Assembly (NCBI GenBank): GCA_028289125.1
Contig: JAQGGZ010000006.1
Span: forward strand, 1 to 64,000
Source: Candidatus Saccharimonadota bacterium
GTDB taxonomy: Bacteria > Patescibacteriota > Saccharimonadia > Saccharimonadales > UBA4665
Length of the DNA: 64,000 nt
Direction: 5' to 3'
Shown piece by piece: positions 36,713 to 44,850 of the stretch. Position 1 is the first letter of the stretch. The number at the start of each line of letters is the position of its first letter. Both the position numbers and the translations under genes were made by a program. Below the pieces are notes generated by a model. That model made no database searches and was not told the DNA's origin. It saw only the letters and a program-made list of their open reading frames with translations.

Positions 36713-38303
36713 GTTTTTCCTCCACTATAGTTGGTTCGGTCGGAACCGATATATCTTTGCCGATCTTTACCTTGGCTACTAATTCCTGAAACAGGTCCGG
36801 GTCACGGCTGGCGACGCGCTCCAGCCAGCCATGGATGGTCTCGTAAGCCTGGTTCATGGTCATCGCGTCGTCAGATTGGTAACGGATGTCAGGAATGGCC
36901 TTTTCAATGTCGTTAAGCGCTGTCTCGAACATTACCGCGAATACCTTGTCACGCCGGCCGAGTGAGTTGACCAGGGCCATGTAGGTTTGGGCGGCCCGCA
37001 GGACCTCGGTGGACTCGATGCGCATGACAAGGCCGAAGCGGTTACCACGGTTGACGACGTTGTTGAAGAGATCAAGCGTGCGGCCCTCGCGGATAATCGT
37101 CTTGACGTCCTGCGTGCCGATGGCACTCTGCATGATATTGCGGACGACCTTGCCGACTTCGTTGACGAGATTGTCGGGCAGATTATAACTGCCGGAAGAG
37201 CCGGCCGAACTGTTGATGTTGACCCGGCCGCCGAGTTTGCGCAGGGCATTGTACAGATCATTGACGAAGAAGCGCATGAAGCTCGTGAATAGCGACACAA
37301 CGTCGAAGTCGTCCTCACTCTCGGCGTACATCTTGTGCCATGAATTAATGATCTGGAAGAAGGCCGGCTGATTGCGCGGCCTTGAGGCCGATATACCGAA
37401 ATCGATCGTGCCGACTTTATTGTCAGGTAACAGGCGGATGTTGCCAGGATGCGGATCGCCCTGGATGCGAGGCATCGTGATGCTGCCGGCCATCAAAGCG
37501 CTGCCGAACGATATGAGCTGCGTGTCCAAATCGCTACCGGTCTGTTCTTTAACGAAAGCGACTGGGTCGACGCCGTCCTGCTTGGCCTTAAGGACTTCGA
37601 CCACCGAGAGGCCCGGCAGATAATCCTGGACGATAACATTAGCCGTACACAATTCCAGATACGTCTTAGGGATTACGATGCGCGGATGATCCATGTAGGC
37701 TTCAAACATCTCAGCCGCGAACAAAGCTTCGGATTTATAGTCGGCTTCCCGTAAGGTCGAGTGGCGGAATTCACGGAAAGCGCTGTTGAGGTTCATGCCG
37801 ATATTGCGGTATTCACGCTTGGCGAAACTGCGCGTGAACATGGTCAGCAGCCGTAAGTCGTAGGCTAGTAAGTCGGCCACCTGCGGGCGTAGCACTTTGA
37901 TGATGATGGCTTTGCCGTTGATATGTTGGCCGTAGTAGACCTGACCGAAACTACCGGCCGCGAACGGCTTCGGTTGCACCAAGGCTATATCGCGGAGGGC
38001 ATCCGGCTTAAGTTCACGCTGCAAGACCTGGACGATATCCATCTCAACCGTGTCCAGGTTCTCGAAGATGCGCATCTTATTAGGATTCTGCCACTTCTTC
38101 ATGACGACGTTATTGAGCAGTACGCCCTGCAGGAACTTGACGTAGACCCCGCCCATATCGACGAACTCGTCACAGATCATGGTGTACAGCTCGGTTTGCT
38201 TACCGCGTTGCTGCAAGATGTAGGCGCGAGCGATCAGCCGGGCCAGGCGCCGGGTACGTTGGCGTTTAAGGGCGGCGATGGATGGCTTTCGCTGTTGCGC
38301 CAT
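36705..38303 (-). CDS. ABC1/UbiB (AarF) family atypical kinase
   Basis: A 532-residue protein-kinase-like ATPase: an AAGSFGQVYYGQ ala/gly-rich loop, catalytic Lys in AIIIKVLRP, QGDPHPGNIRLLPD catalytic loop and GTIDFG metal site. The family's KxGQ motif reads KFLQ (VYVKFLQGVL). Relatives support isoprenoid lipid or quinone metabolism; no quinone genes are visible here, so the substrate is open. Confidence 0.88.
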   Translation of the reverse strand: MAQQRKPSIAALKRQRTRRLARLIARAYILQQRGKQTELYTMICDEFVDMGGVYVKFLQGVLLNNVVMKKWQNPNKMRIFENLDTVEMDIVQVLQRELKPDALRDIALVQPKPFAAGSFGQVYYGQHINGKAIIIKVLRPQVADLLAYDLRLLTMFTRSFAKREYRNIGMNLNSAFREFRHSTLREADYKSEALFAAEMFEAYMDHPRIVIPKTYLELCTANVIVQDYLPGLSVVEVLKAKQDGVDPVAFVKEQTGSDLDTQLISFGSALMAGSITMPRIQGDPHPGNIRLLPDNKVGTIDFGISASRPRNQPAFFQIINSWHKMYAESEDDFDVVSLFTSFMRFFVNDLYNALRKLGGRVNINSSAGSSGSYNLPDNLVNEVGKVVRNIMQSAIGTQDVKTIIREGRTLDLFNNVVNRGNRFGLVMRIESTEVLRAAQTYMALVNSLGRRDKVFAVMFETALNDIEKAIPDIRYQSDDAMTMNQAYETIHGWLERVASRDPDLFQELVAKVKIGKDISVPTEPTIVEEKHA

Positions 38304-38307
38304 AGAT

Positions 38308-38466
38308 CTATTTCCGCGTAAAACCGATTATGAACAAGGCGACGGTTGAAAACATGGCGGAGAGGTAGAGAGCGAAGACGTCGCTGGTGGACTTGACCGT
38401 GATAGCCATCAGGATGACAGCCAGCCAAATCAGCAGGATGGTTGCGAATACTGATATGTATTTCAT
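38308..38466 (-). CDS. Small membrane protein, 52 residues
   Basis: Two hydrophobic helices, starting MKYISVFATILL. First gene of the operon with the ABC1 kinase (4-nt gap). TATAAT and TATAGT hexamers lie 10 and 4 nt upstream of the ATG. No family recognised. Confidence 0.6.
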   Translation of the reverse strand: MKYISVFATILLIWLAVILMAITVKSTSDVFALYLSAMFSTVALFIIGFTRK

Positions 38467-38560
38467 GCTTACTATAATTATACCATCAAACAATTATTAC
38501 GACCAAAGTTAGGACTGGATTTATCGGCGCTCTTTCGCTATACTACCTCAGTTACGCTCT

Positions 38561-38637
38561 CGGGGATTGGCGCAGTTGGCTAGCGCGCGCGGTTTGGGAC
38601 CGCGAGGTCGAAGGTTCGAGTCCTTTATCCCCGACCA
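38561..38637 (+). tRNA. tRNA-Pro(TGG)
   Basis: Acceptor CGGGGAT pairs with ATCCCCG. The anticodon stem CGCGG/CCGCG closes loop TTTGGGA (anticodon TGG). Discriminator A, CCA encoded. TATACT at 38539-38544 is its likely -10. Confidence 0.96.
38620..38635 (+). repeat. Direct repeat, copy 1 (in tRNA-Pro 3' end)
   Basis: GTCCTTTATCCCCGAC, identical to 38791-38806. A tRNA 3'-end duplication is the usual footprint of tyrosine-recombinase integration. Confidence 0.75.
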
Positions 38638-38677
38638 ACTAAAAAGACCAGGCTTGTCCTGGTCTTTTTAGTTGGTC
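38633..38677 (+). terminator. Bidirectional terminator fused to tRNA-Pro CCA end
   Basis: Perfect 20-bp inverted repeat (38633-38652 with 38658-38677), 5-nt loop, A-tract and T-tract in opposite arms. The left arm contains the last acceptor base, the discriminator and CCA of the tRNA. Confidence 0.92.
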
Positions 38678-38790
38678 TTGTGATGGAGCCTCGGTTCTTC
38701 GACGCGACAGCTTGCTGGCGCCTGTCGAAGGTTCGGTCGGCAAGCTCGCCCGCAGAAATCATATTTCGAGGACGAGTGTAGGCGTGCGCG

Positions 38791-38806
38791 GTCCTTTATC
38801 CCCGAC
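38791..38806 (+). repeat. Direct repeat, copy 2 (attachment-site-like)
   Basis: Sixteen-base identical copy of the 3' end of tRNA-Pro, 155 nt downstream. The stretch between (38678-38790) holds no gene but several inverted repeats, including AGCTTGC/GCAAGCT and CGACAG/CTGTCG. Confidence 0.7.
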
Positions 38807-38870
38807 AATTGACGTGTCAGGAGCCCAAGACTTGCCCGACATTTTATTATTTAAGAGTTGAGTTATACTT

Positions 38871-39306
38871 ACGAACAACCTAGATAATATTAAAGTGTAG
38901 TTTACTGATTGTTGACTTTACTTGTCAGCCGCAAGACATTACCAGTCTATTAAAGCTTGACCCTTCAGATGTATTTATAAAAGGTGAGATTCGTAAGCCT
39001 AAATCTAGGTTTCAAACTGGAACTGTACCTAATCCGCGTAACGTATGGGAATATGATTCACCACTTGATGTAACCACGGGCGTTGAAGAACATATTTCGT
39101 ATATGGCGAATCTTCTGTACGAAAGAAAGGAAGCAGTCCGTGCAGTATCGGGTCAATACAAAGTCGAGTTAGCTATTACGGCTTTCATCGATCATGCGGG
39201 TTGCTATTTAGAGAAAGAAATAATTGTACAGCTAGGTGAAATGGGGGTAGGTATTGGGTTTGATATGTATGTGCGTGACTTAGAAGGCGTAGATCCAAAC
39301 GCATAA
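38871..39306 (+). pseudogene. DUF4279-like gene, 5' end broken
   Basis: From 38884 one frame runs to 39306 without a usable ATG before 39103. Its product matches DUF4279: DPSDVFIKGE, NVWEYDSP, VEEHISYMANLLYERKEAV and GVGIGFDMYV. The missing N-terminal strand is found just upstream in another frame (NNLDNIKV from 38874), followed by a TAG at 38898 and a one-base shift. I read this as a recently inactivated gene beside an attachment-like repeat. A shorter product from 39103 is possible but would lack half the domain. Confidence 0.6.
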
Positions 39307-39390
39307 TCACAATAATATTTTGCGAGTTACATAGATGGTAGGCTGACGTATGCACTTGCATAATGCACGCTAACATTGTACGGTAAGGCA

Positions 39391-40209
39391 ATGTACGCTT
39401 ACCTGAAGAGCTCGTTAAAGAAACTTTATCCATTTTTCACTCTACGCATTGTCGGAAGCGTCGCCGTGGTGTTGCTAGTCTCCGCTGTAGCCATAGCATA
39501 TTCCGTACAACGCCATAAAGATGACAGAGCGTTGGCCCAGACTGCAAATGCTCATGCCAAAGCGGCCTCCCAAGTTAAGCAGGCCGATGCAACGCAAGAA
39601 GCGGCCCTGAAGCAAACTATCGCTGCAGCAAAGAAGAACACAGAGACGAAAACTGGCACGCAAAGTAGTACCGCTCCGACTTCTACTGACGCCAAAAATG
39701 TCACCAAATACTCAACCTCATCCGACCCTCGGTCTACGGCTTACTCCTTGACACCTCCGGCTGCGAACCCTGCCAGTTTCAATACGAAGATTACACACGC
39801 CGGACAACTGAAGGCGGGCGACATGGTTTATTACAACGCTACCAAAGGCGAAAAAGGTTACTACGCTGGTGACTTAGTAATTAGCCGCCCGATCATTACC
39901 ATCAGTCGTAACGGCGGTCCGTATGGTGGTCGCTTCTATGACCCGAACGTAACCGTCTCTTCGCCTGACGGCCACGTCATGTCCTTTCCTACATCACCAT
40001 GGGATAGTACTTCGCCGTATTTCGTAATTGCAGCTGAGGCGTCAAAATATAAGAATACTGGCACGAGCTTTGACATGTATCTTCAGGTTAAGCAGGATCT
40101 TCCTGCGAACGGTAGCTATCAGATGCACGTTTATAGTGGCCAGGTCGGTACGGGATCACCATACTCCTGGCAATACGACGGCTTCATCACGGTCATCGTT
40201 ACCGATTAG
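39391..40209 (+). CDS. Membrane-anchored surface protein
   Basis: About 272 residues: one N-terminal membrane helix (about residues 15-40), an Ala/Lys/Gln-rich coiled-coil or linker region (about 45-110) and a C-terminal beta-rich domain (about 135-272) resembling bacterial Ig-like surface modules, ending VTVIVTD-like. No family recognised. TTGCAT (39356-39361), 17 nt, TACGGT (39379-39384) ends 6 nt before this ATG, which selects it over an in-frame TTG at 39376. Confidence 0.68.
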   Translation: MYAYLKSSLKKLYPFFTLRIVGSVAVVLLVSAVAIAYSVQRHKDDRALAQTANAHAKAASQVKQADATQEAALKQTIAAAKKNTETKTGTQSSTAPTSTDAKNVTKYSTSSDPRSTAYSLTPPAANPASFNTKITHAGQLKAGDMVYYNATKGEKGYYAGDLVISRPIITISRNGGPYGGRFYDPNVTVSSPDGHVMSFPTSPWDSTSPYFVIAAEASKYKNTGTSFDMYLQVKQDLPANGSYQMHVYSGQVGTGSPYSWQYDGFITVIVTD

Positions 40210-40279
40210 CTGTACCTATTCCCCTAGCCAAAGATTCCACGTGAGCGCATAATAATAAGTCTCAAAGGGAGTACTCAGC

Positions 40280-40774
40280 ATGGCAGCAGGTGAAAGCCCA
40301 GACCCACAACCCGACGAACAACAACGGACGGCGGTCCACCGCCAGTACGTTGCCAGCCTAGTTAGTAGTTATGGACCGGCGTTACGGGTTGCGTTCGGAG
40401 TGGACGGATTGCCACCTCATGAGGAGCATACGACCTTATTAAAGGCCACGGCTCGGGCGCTTGGCATGCTGGAAGTCGCAGCGACAATCGGCCGTCCCTT
40501 ACCGTACTCTCGGAATGGCGATCAGCGCACCCGACACGATCCGCTGGTAGATATGGGCTGGGCCACATTAGAACCGGTACCTAATGTCGATACCGCAGAG
40601 TCGGCTCGAAGCCGCTACGTCGTCAGGGTTACCGACACGGGTGGAGAGACAGTCCGTGAGATGCGTGCCGCCTTAGGCGACGATCCGCCTGAAGTGGTAT
40701 TGGCGCGTCACCTTTCAGCATATGAAGCGCAGGCTGCTGAACTCGAAGCCTTACGTAAACCCGCAGGTTCTTAA
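40280..40774 (+). CDS. Hypothetical protein, 164 residues
   Basis: Soluble, mainly helical by appearance, with no recognised motif. AAAGGGAG lies 9-10 nt before the ATG. It ends 1 nt from the stop of the next, convergent gene. Codon use resembles neighbours. Confidence 0.6.
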   Translation: MAAGESPDPQPDEQQRTAVHRQYVASLVSSYGPALRVAFGVDGLPPHEEHTTLLKATARALGMLEVAATIGRPLPYSRNGDQRTRHDPLVDMGWATLEPVPNVDTAESARSRYVVRVTDTGGETVREMRAALGDDPPEVVLARHLSAYEAQAAELEALRKPAGS

Positions 40775-40775
40775 A

Positions 40776-41393
40776 CTAAAGTTTCGGCATCTCGTCAACG
40801 AGAGCTAAGCGGCTCAACACCGAAGGGTACACATGCACGCCGTCATAAAAACCTTCTTCAAGGGGGCGGCCATCAAGGTAGGCTGGATAGGTGTCCATAA
40901 GAGTGGCTCCGATCATTGCAAGAGCAGGGAAATTGCCTGACCATTCACGCGTCAGATCGTACCCGCGGACTTCATCATATTGGATATCAGCCACGCTGGC
41001 AGCCACACGCCCTAACATTTCTTCCAGATGAGGTCGGCGCAAGGCTTCTCTCAAGCGGGCCTTATCAGGGCGGAGCGCGATGTCTCCGACGGTAGCCGCG
41101 AAACGTACGGTCCCCAGGGTGAAACCGGTGTGATACCACTCCTGTTCGACGTCAGGCAGTACGTTGTCCTCGTCTTCCTGACCACTCCTTCGGTCGGCTT
41201 GGTCCTGGACCAGGTCGACGATGCGCCCCAAAAGAGGTATCTCAGCTTCGACATCCGCGTGCATGTCGGGTTCACCGTTCAAAAAGCGCAATGCCACATT
41301 AATCGCGGCTTGTTGCAATAGTCCTGCCTGCTCCTCGCTCGCTTGTTGAGGGGTGTACAAATCTCGAAGTTCATTAGCCAAAGAATAGCTCAT
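40776..41393 (-). CDS. Hypothetical protein, 205 residues
   Basis: An acidic, probably helical protein without recognised motifs. TATAAT (41405-41400) ends 6 nt before the ATG, a strong leaderless promoter arrangement that supports expression. Confidence 0.65.
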   Translation of the reverse strand: MSYSLANELRDLYTPQQASEEQAGLLQQAAINVALRFLNGEPDMHADVEAEIPLLGRIVDLVQDQADRRSGQEDEDNVLPDVEQEWYHTGFTLGTVRFAATVGDIALRPDKARLREALRRPHLEEMLGRVAASVADIQYDEVRGYDLTREWSGNFPALAMIGATLMDTYPAYLDGRPLEEGFYDGVHVYPSVLSRLALVDEMPKL

Positions 41394-41602
41394 ACTATTA
41401 TTATACCATAAACACGAAGAAAAAGAAAGTATTTAATCTTGTTGGCGGCTAATTATCGTCGGTATTGCAACGTTTATTAACAGATAAGACACCCGCTTTT
41501 TAGAAAGTCAGAAGGTACATTTCGGTAAGATAGTTTACTGTAGCCTGGGAAGCCCGCTCCTATACTGGAAAGTACCAATAAAGAATAAGGAGGGTGTTAT
41601 TT
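41394..41602. other. Intergenic region upstream of the KGG stress-protein gene
   Basis: About 200 nt with no gene. It carries the leaderless -10 of the minus-strand gene at its left end, a TATACT near 41569 that may serve the KGG-repeat gene, and the Shine-Dalgarno AAGGAGGG just before 41603. Confidence 0.5.
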
Positions 41603-41797
41603 ATGGGTACACAAGATCGCGGATTTGCATCGATGGACGCTGATAAGCAAAGGGAGATCGCCAGCAAGGGCGGTAAGGCCAGTGGCGGTAACTTTGCAAA
41701 TGATCGTCAGAAGGCTAGTGAGGCCGGTAAGAAAGGTGCAGAAGCACAACCGACCGAAGCTAAAGCCGAAGGCGGTCGCAACAGCAGCCGTAGCTAA
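41603..41797 (+). CDS. KGG-repeat stress-response protein (YciG/Con-10-like)
   Basis: A 64-residue, highly hydrophilic protein with Gly/Lys repeats: REIASKGGKASGG and KASEAGKKGAEA, the stress-induced KGG motif. Such small disordered proteins accumulate under general stress. A strong AAGGAGGG precedes the ATG. Followed by a terminator. Confidence 0.85.
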   Translation: MGTQDRGFASMDADKQREIASKGGKASGGNFANDRQKASEAGKKGAEAQPTEAKAEGGRNSSRS

Positions 41798-41817
41798 TCA
41801 CTGCTAGTTTAGCGCAT

Positions 41818-41845
41818 AAAAGAGAGCTTCTCAGGGCTCTCTTTT
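41818..41845. terminator. Bidirectional terminator
   Basis: AAAAGAGAGC (41818-41827) pairs perfectly with GCTCTCTTTT (41836-41845), 8-nt loop, with extra Ts after. It lies between two convergent genes and can serve both. Confidence 0.85.
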
Positions 41846-42232
41846 TTAGTCCCGGTTGATGGTGATAAGCCGGCTGATACCATAAGCGATCAAGGCGTAG
41901 ACGGCCATGGCGACCAGAGTGAAGAGCTCGAACCGGGCGACACCGGCCTGTAGGTCATAATTGAACAGGCTGATGAATGGTGATACGAACGGATCGGTGA
42001 CTGAGTAGATGAAGTTGGCAAAACCGTTACCGGCGTTGGCGCCGAGCAGGGCCAGTACGAAACGGATACCCAGCAATGTAAGGAGAACTCCGGCGACATA
42101 CCAGACGACACGGGCGGCAGTATTTTGTTTATGTGCTTTCTCACGGCCCGGTTCGACGACTTGCTGTGTGGTCTGAGTGGTGTTACCGGCGGTAGTAGTG
42201 GTTTCGCGGACTTCTTGGGTTGGCTCGTTCAT
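41846..42232 (-). CDS. YggT-like membrane protein
   Basis: About 128 residues: a Thr/Gln-rich soluble N-terminus (about 45 residues) and two to three membrane helices with IYSVTDPFVSPFISLF, which resembles the YggT family. Start at 42232 is chosen for AAGGAA eight nt upstream; an earlier in-frame ATG (42283) lacks such a signal. Confidence 0.65.
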   Translation of the reverse strand: MNEPTQEVRETTTTAGNTTQTTQQVVEPGREKAHKQNTAARVVWYVAGVLLTLLGIRFVLALLGANAGNGFANFIYSVTDPFVSPFISLFNYDLQAGVARFELFTLVAMAVYALIAYGISRLITINRD

Positions 42233-42324
42233 GGTACGTTCCTTGTTTAATACGGTAAGCGTAGCAATAACGCGACGGTTCAAGTATGAGAATAATTACA
42301 GTCACACAATGGTAAAGTAAGACC

Positions 42325-42990
42325 ATGAACCCGCAAGAAAAATCTGAAATCATCGCTCAGACCGCTGACTATGTAAAAGAAAAGTTCCAATCAGAAAGCT
42401 CGGGGCATGATTGGTGGCACATGTTCCGTGTCTGGCAGCTGTCAAAACATATCCTGGAGACCGAGCCCGATGCCGACCCCTTCGTAACAGAATTAGCCGC
42501 CTTGTTGCACGATATAGCCGATTGGAAATTCCATAATGGCGATGAGGAAGCCGGCCCACGGGCCGCTCGCGTCTGGCTTCAGGAACTCAGTGTTGACGAA
42601 ACGATCATCGTTTCTATTGAAGATATAATCCGGACAGTGTCGTATAAGGGTGCCGGGGTGCCGTCGAATATGGCAACTATTGAGGGCAAGATCGTGCATG
42701 ATGCTGACAAGCTTGACGCCATCGGCGCCATCGGTATCGCCCGGACGTTCGCCTACGGAGGGATGAAGGGTAACGGAATGTATGACCCTGACCAGAAACC
42801 GGAGTCTCACGCTGACTTCGCCTCGTATCAGAAAAGTAACGGCCCGACGATCAACCACTTTTACGAAAAGTTATTACTGCTAAAAGAGCGGATGTATACG
42901 GATACCGCCAAGCAGATGGCCGCAGGGCGGCACGCTTTTATGGAGGCTTTTCTCGAGCGCTTTTACAGGGAATGGGACGGCACCGAATAG
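42325..42990 (+). CDS. HD-domain phosphohydrolase (YedJ/YpgQ-like)
   Basis: A 221-residue metal-dependent phosphohydrolase: SSGHDWWHMFRVW (first His), ALLHDIADWKF (HD pair) and IVHDADKLDAIGAIGIAR (last Asp). Relatives cleave nucleotide triphosphates. TAAAGT (42313-42318) ends 6 nt before the ATG. Confidence 0.88.
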   Translation: MNPQEKSEIIAQTADYVKEKFQSESSGHDWWHMFRVWQLSKHILETEPDADPFVTELAALLHDIADWKFHNGDEEAGPRAARVWLQELSVDETIIVSIEDIIRTVSYKGAGVPSNMATIEGKIVHDADKLDAIGAIGIARTFAYGGMKGNGMYDPDQKPESHADFASYQKSNGPTINHFYEKLLLLKERMYTDTAKQMAAGRHAFMEAFLERFYREWDGTE

Positions 42991-42993
42991 GTG

Positions 42994-44085
42994 CTAGGCC
43001 TTCTTGAGCAGTTCGAATTCATCTTCGAACAAGTGCTCCAAGAAGTAGATCAACTGGGTTTCAAGCTTGTCTAAGCCGACGCGTTTGCGCCGTTTGCTGG
43101 CCTCGCGGTAGTACGCGGTGAAGTCTTTGCTGCCGTAAGTCTGAAGTAGATCGGGGTGTACATAACTGCTCCGTGCGACCGTCCGGGTGTTGCCCAGGAC
43201 TTGCGCGGCGGCGTCAACGGCTTCGACTAGCACCTTGTCTTTCTTGGGTGTCTCCTCGGCCGGTAGTTGTTCGGTGCGAACGAGGTGATTGAAAGCCATG
43301 AGCGTTCCGCCCCAGGTCCGGAAGTCTTTAGCCGAGATATGTTGCCCGGTTATGGTGTGCAAGTGCGCATTAATCTCAGCCGATTCTATGGCGTGGTAGC
43401 CTTGTTCAGTCGTATAGCGGAACAGACGTTCGCCTTTTTGGTCGATCAGTTGCTGCATCATCCGGGCGATACGAGGATCATCGAACGTTATATGATGATC
43501 CTTACCGGACTTACCACGGAAAGCCAGCGTGATTACAGACCCGGCTATAACGATGTTCTTGTGCGTCAGCGTTGTCAGGCCGACCGATTCGTTCTGTTCA
43601 TAGTACTGCTCGTTGCCGATGCGGATGTAGGTGTTATCGAGGAGCCACAGCATGACAGCCATGACTTTCGGGCCGTCGAGAGCAGGGCGCTGTAAATCCT
43701 TTTCAATGGAACGCCGGATTGTCGGCAGGCAGTTGGCGAAAGCGATCGAGCGGTAGAACTTTACGATATCGCGCATGGCCCGCCATTTCGGGTGGTAAAT
43801 GTATTGTTTGCGGCCCTTTTCATCAAGGCCGGTGGCCAGGATGTGGCCCTTGTCATTCGGGCAGATCCAGACTTTCTGCCAGGCGGGTGGGATGGTCAGC
43901 TCGGTGATCTGCTGGCGGATCTTGGCGTCGGTCAGTTTCTTGCCGTCTTTGTCGGTGAAGGTGAAGCCTTTGCCGCGGCGTTTCCGGCTTAAGCCGACGG
44001 CTTCGTCCGAGGTGTACGTCAGACCGATGAGCTCAGCACATTTTTGATTATCAGCGTAGAGTGCTTCCAGTTCCTCGAGTTGCAT
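42994..44085 (-). CDS. DNA topoisomerase IB (bacterial/viral type)
   Basis: A 363-residue tyrosine enzyme that relaxes supercoils. Typical stretches: ATGLDEKGRKQYIYHPKW, YIRIGNEQYYEQN, FRGKSGKDH and the active-site region ARSSYVHP with the catalytic Tyr. It has the usual N-terminal DNA-binding and C-terminal catalytic layout. TATACC ends 7 nt before the ATG, a possible leaderless start. Confidence 0.93.
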   Translation of the reverse strand: MQLEELEALYADNQKCAELIGLTYTSDEAVGLSRKRRGKGFTFTDKDGKKLTDAKIRQQITELTIPPAWQKVWICPNDKGHILATGLDEKGRKQYIYHPKWRAMRDIVKFYRSIAFANCLPTIRRSIEKDLQRPALDGPKVMAVMLWLLDNTYIRIGNEQYYEQNESVGLTTLTHKNIVIAGSVITLAFRGKSGKDHHITFDDPRIARMMQQLIDQKGERLFRYTTEQGYHAIESAEINAHLHTITGQHISAKDFRTWGGTLMAFNHLVRTEQLPAEETPKKDKVLVEAVDAAAQVLGNTRTVARSSYVHPDLLQTYGSKDFTAYYREASKRRKRVGLDKLETQLIYFLEHLFEDEFELLKKA

Positions 44086-44136
44086 GCCTACAGGTATACC
44101 ATTGCCGTAATGCTCGGGGCAGTAATAATTTTCGCC

Positions 44137-44850
44137 TTAGTAACGGCGGTCGGCGGCGGTTTTGCGGGCAATCTCAGTAAGGGAGTCGTCGATGTTGAGG
44201 GGCTCAAAACTACCGTGCGCTTTGACAGCGGCCAGTTCGATCAGACCGTCGGTGAAGGCCGGGTTATTCGGCAGGAGCGGGCCATGCAGATAACATCCGA
44301 TGACGTTATTGGTGCGTGCACCTTCGAGATGGTCCTCGCCATTGTTGCCGTTGCCGCGCAGCACCTTACCCAGTGCGGCCTGGCCGGCGTTAAGGTAGGT
44401 ACGGCCGCTATGGTTCTCAAAACCGTATAGCGTGCCGAAATCAGATTCGACGGCAACATTGCCGATCAGACGCTTGTCGGCAGCGCGGGTTTCTAAGTCA
44501 AAGATGCCGATGCCTTTCATGTCGGTGCCGCTATTGGTCAGGAAACGATGCCCGAACAGCTGGTAGGTGCCGCACACCATCAGCATGGGAGTACCCTCAT
44601 CGGCCAGTATGTGCAATCTGGCGCCGATGCGTTGGATGTCCTGCTCGATGTCCGCCTGAGCGGCATCCTGTCCGCCACCGCCTAGTACGATATCGACTTT
44701 TTCGGGCAGTTCACCGCCAAGGTGATAATAATGGATCACCGGTTCGTACCCAAGCCATTGCATCCGTTTGCTCAGCGTCAACAGGTTGCCACGGTCGCCA
44801 TACGTATTCATCTCATTTATATAGAGCTGGACGATGTGAAGTTGTTTCAT
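44137..44850 (-). CDS. gatD: Lipid II isoglutaminyl synthase, glutaminase subunit GatD
   Basis: A 237-residue class I glutamine amidotransferase of the CobB/CobQ type. Catalytic Cys in MLMVCGTYQLFG and His in GCYLHGPLLPNNP. It supplies ammonia to MurT for amidation of D-Glu in lipid II. Overlaps the murT stop by 4 nt. Confidence 0.92.
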   Translation of the reverse strand: MKQLHIVQLYINEMNTYGDRGNLLTLSKRMQWLGYEPVIHYYHLGGELPEKVDIVLGGGGQDAAQADIEQDIQRIGARLHILADEGTPMLMVCGTYQLFGHRFLTNSGTDMKGIGIFDLETRAADKRLIGNVAVESDFGTLYGFENHSGRTYLNAGQAALGKVLRGNGNNGEDHLEGARTNNVIGCYLHGPLLPNNPAFTDGLIELAAVKAHGSFEPLNIDDSLTEIARKTAADRRY

